Positions 60,608 through 64,000 of a DNA stretch of 64,000 bases are shown here, piece after piece (within the stretch, counting starts at the first letter, position 1; each line of letters opens with the position of its first letter). Where the stretch lies: positions 390,232-454,231 of the forward strand of contig VZRZ01002579.1 of NCBI GenBank assembly GCA_013398175.1. The letters run 5' to 3'. This DNA comes from Climacteris rufus (lineage: Eukaryota > Chordata > Aves > Passeriformes > Climacteridae). The notes beneath the pieces are model-generated. The model was not told where the DNA came from and made no database searches. It saw only the letters and a list, made by a program, of their open reading frames with translations. Made by a program: the position numbers and the translations under genes.

Positions 60608-63416
60608 CTTTGGAAATAGTTTTGAATTTACAGACAAGAAAATACTAAACAAGCACATAAAAGGGACCAAAATAAGAAAAGAAGCTTTAAAATATAAGGC
60701 TAACTTCAGCACACAATATTTCCTGAGAATCCAGGCTCACATATCTAATTCACACATACGAAACGTGGCTCTAACCAAGTCCTACATAATACAGTGCAGT
60801 CATTCAACCAAGTGCTTTAATGCTTCATGGAAAATTTCATCTAGGAAGCCACCTGAGTACAGAATGGTAATGCTCCTGTTCTTGAGAGGTAATTTGTATA
60901 CGCAGGAGATAATTTACAGCTCCAGAGAAGCACATTTCAGTGTTAAAAAGGAAAAAAATATTTCTAATCAGTTCAACAAACTGAATCAAAACATTTTCCT
61001 TTGTCAATATTGAGATATATAATTTCAATTTAAAAACAATAAACATAACAAGCTGTAGTTACTTCTGCATACCCATATTGAAATGTTTCATTGCAAACAA
61101 AAGGAAAAATTGTACTTCAATTACTTGCTCTGCAAGTATTTGAAATCAAGCAGTGAAATGTTGACATTTCTACTGAGTGGGCATTTAAATTTGTATCAAG
61201 TCTAGAAGACAAGTGTTTCTTTTTCATGGAAATATCTCATTCAGCTAGGCAAAAGTTATTGAGGCTACCGTCTCTTACACAAAAATACTTAGTGGCAACT
61301 TGGTTTGTGAAAGAAGGAAATATTCTAAGTGTGTTTACATACGTCAATGAAGTGCAAATGCCAAAAGTTTTGTTGTGCAATTATTCTTCTGTGCAAAAAT
61401 AGAAGATCATTGGCCAGAATATTGGAAGACTTGTTATCTCAGTGCTTTGAAACACAAATAAGCCACCCCGGAGCAGATGAAGCAAGGCAGCAATCCCCAC
61501 ACCATTTCTCCATGTGACACTGAATCATAAACCTGCGGTTATTTATTTCTCTTCTACTAAAGTCTTTCACATTTACTGCAGGATAAGACTGCAAACAAGC
61601 AGAACAGCTGACCCACAGTAATGTTTCCCAGCAGTGGATTTTTATATGTCAAATTTCTCTATAAGCAATGACTACACAAAAAATCTTTTTTTTCAGGTGC
61701 CACTACCTCAAAGTTCATACCTAACATGCTTTCAATGATTGTTGAACAATTCCAAGCACTGGAAGCCCTAATAAACAAGAACATAATTTTGTTATTGTTT
61801 TGCATTGAGAGGAGCGTGATGAGGGAAATATTTGGAGACAAGTGAGAGTGCCTCAAGATATGAAGTAGCTTCTAGGAGGTTTTATTTAACTTGTTTATTA
61901 AGATTGGAATTTAGCTCAGCACAAAACTTTCTGTGACTTTCTGGAAAAAGTTTTTAGTCAAATGTAGAACAGCTGTGCTCTCCTGCAGTTGCATTAAACA
62001 ACATCTGTCACAGAGTACTAGCAAACAGAGTTTATTCAGTTGAATGCAGTTCTGGGGATTACAGGAACCTGCAGAATAGATCTTAAAATTATGCCATTTT
62101 GGCATATTGCAGTATGGAAGGAAGGAACTTGTATCTCATTCCCTCCCCATATTTTCAGAAGACCCTATTGCAGTCAAGATGATGCTGCCCAGCTGTAGTT
62201 ACTGAGAAATAAGCCAGTGTGAGTTTTCTTAAGCCATGAAGAAGATGTGCTCCTTCTTGCATGGTGCAAAGCACTGAGGAATAGAACAGGCATGTTTAAA
62301 TGAAACACTAGCAGAAGCTTTGGACTGAGTCCCAGACACATGCAACATTAGGCTTAACAGAACATATCCCAGGGTCGTTTGACTGATAAGGCATGGAGCT
62401 ACCTGATATATGCCTTCCCAGAAAACGACAGACGTTCTGTCCTTACTGGGGAAACAAGAATTCTGCTAAGGCATGGTGAGATTGGCATTGCTTGAATTTC
62501 ACAAATTGGCTTCCGTGCTGTAAAGTGGTCATACGAGCAGGTGATTAATTTACCATTAGAGCAGCTCTTGTGAAGTCAAGGTCTGAAACAGTTCAAAACT
62601 GTTTTGAATTAGGCATTTTGCTTCTAGCAATCTGTTCAAAAAGGTGTCATGATCAACATCATTTATTCTGCTTCTCTGCCAGGTCCTATCACCATCCAAA
62701 CAAAATAAACAAAGTTTATATGAAATTCTGAAATTCCTCCTTATGATGTTTATCATTGGTATCAAAGTTTTATAGATCAGACATAAAATGGTTTATGTTT
62801 TAATTTATAGTCAGCATGCAAGAAATTAACAGATCAGTACAGTGGTTAAAATTCCAGTCTGAGAAATTAAAACCTGATCATCTGTTATTTGATATGGCAC
62901 TACCCTCATTCCTCTCACCCAGATAAGTAGCTCAGATTTTATGCTTTCATCTGGGTTTTAGAAATGCACAGTTGATCTTTTCTTTGCATGAACTGAATTA
63001 ATTCCTTGAGCCTATTACTCCTTGGTCCGTATGCACATTTTAACCGGGACAAACAGGTGAGTTGTTTGGTTACAGCCATTGCACCTTATTATGAAGTTGT
63101 CTGTAGCAGAGAAAGAAGAGAACGACTGCATAGTGAAGAAGAGAATGACGGCATAGTGCCTTACTGCCTTGCAAGTCCTGGATTCTTTCATAAGCCCTAA
63201 TGGGAGAAGAAGGGTCTAAAAATGTTACATAATGATCATAAAAGTCTCCTGTTCCTGGATTAGTACAATTTGTTAGGCTGGCTGTCTGAGGGGAATCTGC
63301 AGAGTGTTCAGTTTTCCATTTGTGTATTTAAAAATTAAAATAATACCAAAACCAATGCTCTGTGGATCTCTGGAATACGTATAGGCATGAATCTAGATAA
63401 ATTACTAAGTTTTGTG

Positions 63417-63449
63417 CCCCCCCTTTCTATTCCCCCCCCCAAAAAAAAA
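63417..63449. repeat. C-runs followed by A-run
   Basis: C7, then TTTCTATT, C9 and A9 in a row. Homopolymer lengths here may vary or be mis-called. Confidence 0.85.
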
Positions 63450-64000
63450 TTATAAGAGAATGAACAGATTCAGGAAATGTAACAAAACACCAAATAAAAA
63501 TGGAGAGAGATTGAGAGCAATACTGTGATATCCTATCAAGAGGTATTTGGGCACAGACTGTGATTATCTGTATTTGAACAAAATTGTGACTGGAGGTCCT
63601 TTAGGTGTAAATATATTCAATAAAGATGCAAAATTTATATTAGAACTCAGATTCTTATTAAGCACTGAGGATAAATACATAGTGGATTACCTAAGGTACT
63701 AGCAGATTTACTTTTACTGTAAATGTCTGTTTGTTTGCTTGTTTCTAAACTAAATGCTACAACTCAAATGAGGATTTTTCAGGATAGTACTTTATTTTTA
63801 TCACAGAAAAATTATATTCACAAGAGTCCACCTGTTTTTGCAATCTGTTCATCACTTAGATATGGCAAGTAAATTCATAAAGCATTTGTTTCAGAAATCA
63901 ATCACAGTCCTTAATTTTATCACATCCTTGTGTAGCTGATAGTTTGACTACATTAAGCATGAATATGGTAGCTATTATTCAGAGAATCCCAAGAAAATTC

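Larger units (their letters stand above)
60346..64000. other. Unique AT-rich non-coding DNA
   Basis: No gene or known transposable element recognised in about 3.6 kb. It includes a purine tract (60506-60607), overlapping small inverted repeats at 62586-62608 and a C-run/A-run junction at 63417-63449. Confidence 0.5.

Noticed and set aside
60404..60712. 102-codon minus-strand frame
   Set aside because: Driven by the GA-rich purine tract, which reads as Ser/Pro/Phe/Leu on the opposite strand.
1..64000. CRISPR array, bacterial operon or phage-like module
   Set aside because: No spaced direct repeats, ribosome binding sites or compact gene strings; repeat content is avian nuclear DNA.

Overview
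The window looks like non-coding DNA from a bird genome. The evidence is its repeats. It carries several 5'-truncated CR1 LINEs, one of which ends in the ATTCTATG/ATTCTGTG octamers typical of avian CR1 3' ends. It also carries LTRs whose termini match avian ERVL- and ERVK-like families I know. The species cannot be fixed from this. The sequence is AT-rich and rich in microsatellites. I found no convincing host protein-coding exon, tRNA, rRNA, CRISPR array or prokaryotic-type operon. Every long open frame is either a repeat remnant or unsupported. The window could be a gene desert or the inside of a large intron; the sequence does not say which.

Layout. 1-3.5 kb is unique AT-rich DNA with a CR1 scrap and a hexamer microsatellite. 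3.6-6.7 kb holds two decayed CR1 elements tail to tail, both with reverse transcriptase remnants. At 10.2-10.8 kb is a CpG-rich 586-bp solo LTR with intact 6-bp target duplications, apparently the youngest insertion. At 12.2-13.5 kb is a third CR1 with an RT remnant, followed by a TA-rich microsatellite. 15-30 kb is mostly unique DNA with a TTTTA pentamer array and a GC-richer unidentified patch near 28 kb. Near 30.4-30.7 kb is the 3' part of an ERVL-like LTR. 31-41 kb is largely unique, with a GC-richer patch at 33.4-34.6 kb and a long pyrimidine tract containing the only N. At 41.6-42.2 kb is an older CR1. At 44.1 kb is a TTCTA/CTCTA pentamer array. Two probable ancient palindromic amniote repeats lie at 45.8 and 47.4 kb. 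A 1.1-kb ERVL-type solo LTR on the minus strand lies at 48.6-49.7 kb, with LTR-like sequence on both sides. 51-59.8 kb is mostly unique, with a GC-rich unidentified patch at 57.5-58.0 kb. A third solo LTR with target duplications sits at 59.8-60.3 kb. The rest is unique AT-rich DNA.

No genes here act together. The window is best read as a record of insertions: old CR1 and palindromic repeats, middle-aged ERVL LTRs, and one CpG-rich ERVK-like LTR. I did not find a new biological system. The best-supported items are three solo LTRs with defined ends and target duplications, a triplicated GC-box segment in one LTR, and a few perfect inverted repeats of unknown origin.
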